NCBI GenBank assembly: GCA_007571105.1
Contig: RKRZ01000147.1
Span: 1-6,492 of the forward strand
From: Gammaproteobacteria bacterium
Lineage (GTDB): Bacteria > Pseudomonadota > Gammaproteobacteria > Poriferisulfidales > Poriferisulfidaceae
Length of the DNA: 6,492 bases
Direction: 5' to 3'
Shown: in pieces, positions 5,349-6,492 of the stretch
Position numbering within the stretch: the stretch's first letter is position 1
Layout of the letters: the number at the start of each line of letters is the position of its first letter
The notes under the pieces: generated by a model
Database searches by the model: none
The model's input: the letters and a program-made list of their open reading frames with translations, nothing else
Told to the model about the DNA's origin: nothing
Translations under genes and position numbers: made by a program

Positions 5349-6492
5349 TCAGCGTAGAAGGCTGCGCGAGCGCATGCCGCGCGCCTCGGCTTTTTTCAGC
5401 AGACCTTCATACTGATGCGACATCAGATGCGTCTGCAATTGTGCGATGAAATCCATCACCACAATAACGATGATCAACAGTGAAGTGCCGCCAAAATAAA
5501 ACGGCACATTCAGGCCCAGAATCAGGAACTCCGGCAGCAAGCACACGAACACGATGTACAGCGCGCCGATTGCGGTCAGCCGCGTCATCACCGTATCAAT
5601 GTAACGCGCCGTTTGCGTTCCGGGGCGAATGCCGGGAATGAAAGCGCCGGAACGTTTCAGGTTGTCTGCCGTGTCGTTGGAATCGTACACCAACGCGGTA
5701 TAGAAAAAGCAGAAAAACGCAATCGCGAGCGCATAAAACAGCACATACAGCGGCTGTCCCGGAGCCAGTGTCGAAGAAATGTCGCGCAACCATCCCATGC
5801 CCTCGGTGGATCCGGCCCACTGGCCGAAGGTCGCCGGGAACAGAATGATGCTGGAAGCAAAAATCGGCGGAATCACGCCGGCCATGTTGAGTTTGAACGG
5901 CAAGTGGGTCGATTGCATGGCAACCCGTCGCCCTTGCTGCTGACGCGCGTAATTCACCGTGATGCGTCGCTGCCCGCGCTCAATAAACACCACGAAAGCG
6001 GTAATCGCAAGCACCAGCGCGAATAAGAACACCACCAACGCCGCCGACAATTCCCCGGTGCTGGCCAATTCCAGCGTGCCGCCCACCGCCGTCGGCAAAC
6101 CGGCCACAATGCTGGTGAAAATGATCAGCGAGATGCCATTGCCAATGCCGCGCTCCGTAATCTGCTCACCCAGCCACATCAAAAACATGGTGCCGGTCAC
6201 CAGCGTCACAATGGTGGTGAACGCGAAGCCGTAGCCAGTATACAGCGAAATGCCCTGGCTTTGCAGCGCAACCGCAACACCGCCCGCCTGCAGGGTCGCC
6301 AGGCCCAGAGTGCCGTAGCGCGTGTACTGCGTAATCTGGCGACGCCCTTGCTCGCCTTCCTTGCGCAATTCCTTCAGACTCGGAATCACCGCCGTCATCA
6401 ATTGCATGATGATGGCCGAGGAAATGTACGGCATGATGCCGAGAGCCAGAATGCTCAAACGCTCTAACGCGCCGCCGGAGAACATATTGAAG
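5349..6492 (-). CDS. secY: Protein translocase subunit SecY (N-terminus beyond window)
   Basis: SecY is the central channel of the SecYEG translocon in the inner membrane. 380 residues are visible, and the reading frame continues past the right edge: the first residues in view are FNMFSGGALERLSI, corresponding to about residue 64 of E. coli SecY, so roughly 63 residues are missing. The Met at 6485 is internal and not the start. Visible features include the TM2 region ILALGIMPYISSAI, the MWLGEQITERGIGNGISLII motif split by its usual loop, GQRRITVNYARQQQGRR in the fourth cytoplasmic loop, and PGIRPGTQTARYID in the fifth, which holds the arginine known to matter for SecA function. It ends with an Arg-rich tail (KKAEARGMRSRSLLR). 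It is the last large gene of the spc operon, directly before rpmJ. Confidence 0.97.
   Translation of the reverse strand, partial: FNMFSGGALERLSILALGIMPYISSAIIMQLMTAVIPSLKELRKEGEQGRRQITQYTRYGTLGLATLQAGGVAVALQSQGISLYTGYGFAFTTIVTLVTGTMFLMWLGEQITERGIGNGISLIIFTSIVAGLPTAVGGTLELASTGELSAALVVFLFALVLAITAFVVFIERGQRRITVNYARQQQGRRVAMQSTHLPFKLNMAGVIPPIFASSIILFPATFGQWAGSTEGMGWLRDISSTLAPGQPLYVLFYALAIAFFCFFYTALVYDSNDTADNLKRSGAFIPGIRPGTQTARYIDTVMTRLTAIGALYIVFVCLLPEFLILGLNVPFYFGGTSLLIIVIVVMDFIAQLQTHLMSHQYEGLLKKAEARGMRSRSLLR

Overview
The window carries core translation and transcription genes of a proteobacterium. It is most likely a gammaproteobacterium or close relative: secY is followed directly by rpmJ and rpsM with no infA between them, the tRNAs encode their CCA ends, and tRNA-Tyr/tRNA-Gly/tRNA-Thr/tuf form one cluster. 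The proteins resemble their E. coli counterparts throughout. I cannot name a genus from the sequence alone.

Layout. Positions 1-434 (minus strand) hold the start of tuf (EF-Tu, first 33 residues), preceded in transcription order by tRNA-Tyr(GTA), tRNA-Gly(TCC) and tRNA-Thr(GGT). Positions 435-594 form a divergent regulatory region with a good candidate promoter for the tRNA-tuf operon and four short inverted repeats. Positions 595-2295 (plus strand) hold the only accessory-looking gene. It encodes a 566-residue protein with an N-terminal class I SAM-dependent methyltransferase domain, a middle region of unknown function and a C-terminal HNH nuclease-like domain. Positions 2309-6492 (minus strand) hold the end of the spc operon and the whole alpha operon: secY (5' end missing), rpmJ, rpsM, rpsK, rpsD, rpoA and rplQ.

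How the parts relate. The minus-strand genes supply protein export (SecY), ribosomal proteins (bL36, uS13, uS11, uS4, bL17), the RNA polymerase alpha subunit, three tRNAs and EF-Tu, all tied to growth rate. The methyltransferase-HNH gene lies between these two blocks on the opposite strand. It converges on rplQ with a 13-bp gap and diverges from the tRNA promoter. It is the least understood part of the window and the main subject of the findings. Its active-site motifs look intact, but its substrate and role cannot be read from sequence, and a defence role is only a hypothesis.
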